From Bacteroidaceae bacterium (lineage in GTDB: Bacteria; Bacteroidota; Bacteroidia; Bacteroidales; Bacteroidaceae): 64,000 nucleotides of DNA. The DNA lies in NCBI GenBank assembly GCA_017448965.1, contig JAFSKK010000050.1, positions 45,088-109,087 on the forward strand, read 5' to 3'. Of this stretch, positions 63,862 through 64,000 are shown piece by piece. The notes under the pieces are model-generated. The model had not been told where the DNA came from, did not search any database, and was given only the letters and a program-made list of their open reading frames with translations. The stretch's first letter is position 1; every line of letters starts with the position of its first letter. The translations under genes were made by a program, and so were the position numbers.

Positions 63862-64000
63862 TCAAGTTTCGTATGTTAAGAAGATATAGGAAGATAAAGG
63901 AAGATAGCCGCATTTCAGCGGCGGAAGATAGAGGACGATACCTTGCCATTAGCATTACATTTGTCTTCTATCTCCTTCTATCTTCTTCTATCTCCCTTTA
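63862..64000 (+). repeat. Right arm of the 139-bp inverted repeat (leader copy, may run off the window)
   Basis: Starts TCAAGTTTCGTATGTTAAG and mirrors 63492-63631 to the window end, so its full length is not known. It is oriented with respect to its promoter exactly as the left arm is to its own. The 230 bases between the arms hold only the two divergent promoters. Confidence 0.9.

Noticed and set aside
63452-63955. Two minus-strand open frames of 96 and 64 codons at the window end
   Set aside because: They are translations of the inverted-repeat arms, with no start context; the low-complexity peptide comes from the GATAGAAG-type runs.

Overview
The window looks like chromosomal DNA from a member of the Bacteroidales, most likely Prevotella or a close relative. 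Four observations support this. Many genes sit behind the Bacteroidota promoter box TAnnTTTG. The ornithine carbamoyltransferase is the succinylornithine type known from Bacteroides. Signal peptides often carry Bacteroidota-style lipoboxes. BspA-like, GT117 (DUF2723), U32 and FKBP proteins match that phylum. Gene density is high and most genes are housekeeping. No rRNA, tRNA, prophage, complete insertion sequence or CRISPR array was recognised.

Layout. 0-2.2 kb: groS-groL on the minus strand. 2.4-3.4 kb: a REP-associated (Y1/HUH) transposase-like gene with an unusual C-terminal half. 3.6-8.84 kb: an AT-richer, translationally coupled restriction-modification island (C5-cytosine methyltransferase, McrB-like GTPase, LlaJI-type nuclease). 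8.84-9.46 kb: a gene-free, densely structured stretch, proposed to be one or two noncoding RNAs leading into the methyltransferase. 9.8-17.3 kb: an LRR lipoprotein, two FKBP foldases, a large GT117 membrane protein and a polysaccharide deacetylase. 17.4-25.2 kb: M28 peptidase-sufE-ABC exporter, rdgB, an Lrp-type regulator, dprA-thioesterase and a U32 peptidase. 25.2-31.6 kb: a large surface protein, ruvB, a possible replication origin, ribD and a third FKBP. 32-36 kb: nhaD with two small genes, a C26-M19 fusion enzyme and a lipoprotein. 36.4-45.7 kb: a long minus-strand unit purL-chrA-chrA-M16-pfkB-DEAD helicase. 46-48.3 kb: ychF and lgt. 48.4-55.3 kb: a minus-strand unit (GNAT-like, parE, coaD, S41 protease, ybeY, argF'). 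55.7-64 kb: a BspA remnant, a tripartite efflux operon, an MNT antitoxin with a HEPN stub, an EEP hydrolase and a secreted protein.

Between the genes lie several repeat families. Five elements of about 100 bp each carry three evenly spaced palindromes between shared inverted flanks; they are plausible partners of the transposase-like gene. Two copies of a stem-loop of about 150 bp share an identical loop. A 139-bp near-perfect inverted repeat places the same leader behind two divergent promoters. CTAG motifs recur every 8-9 bases in two intergenic tracts.

The least explained parts are the structured RNA region in front of the restriction island, the palindrome family and its possible link to the transposase, and the cluster of DnaA-box-like TGTTGATAA motifs between ruvB and ribD. 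All functional calls come from reading the sequence; no database or folding program was run.
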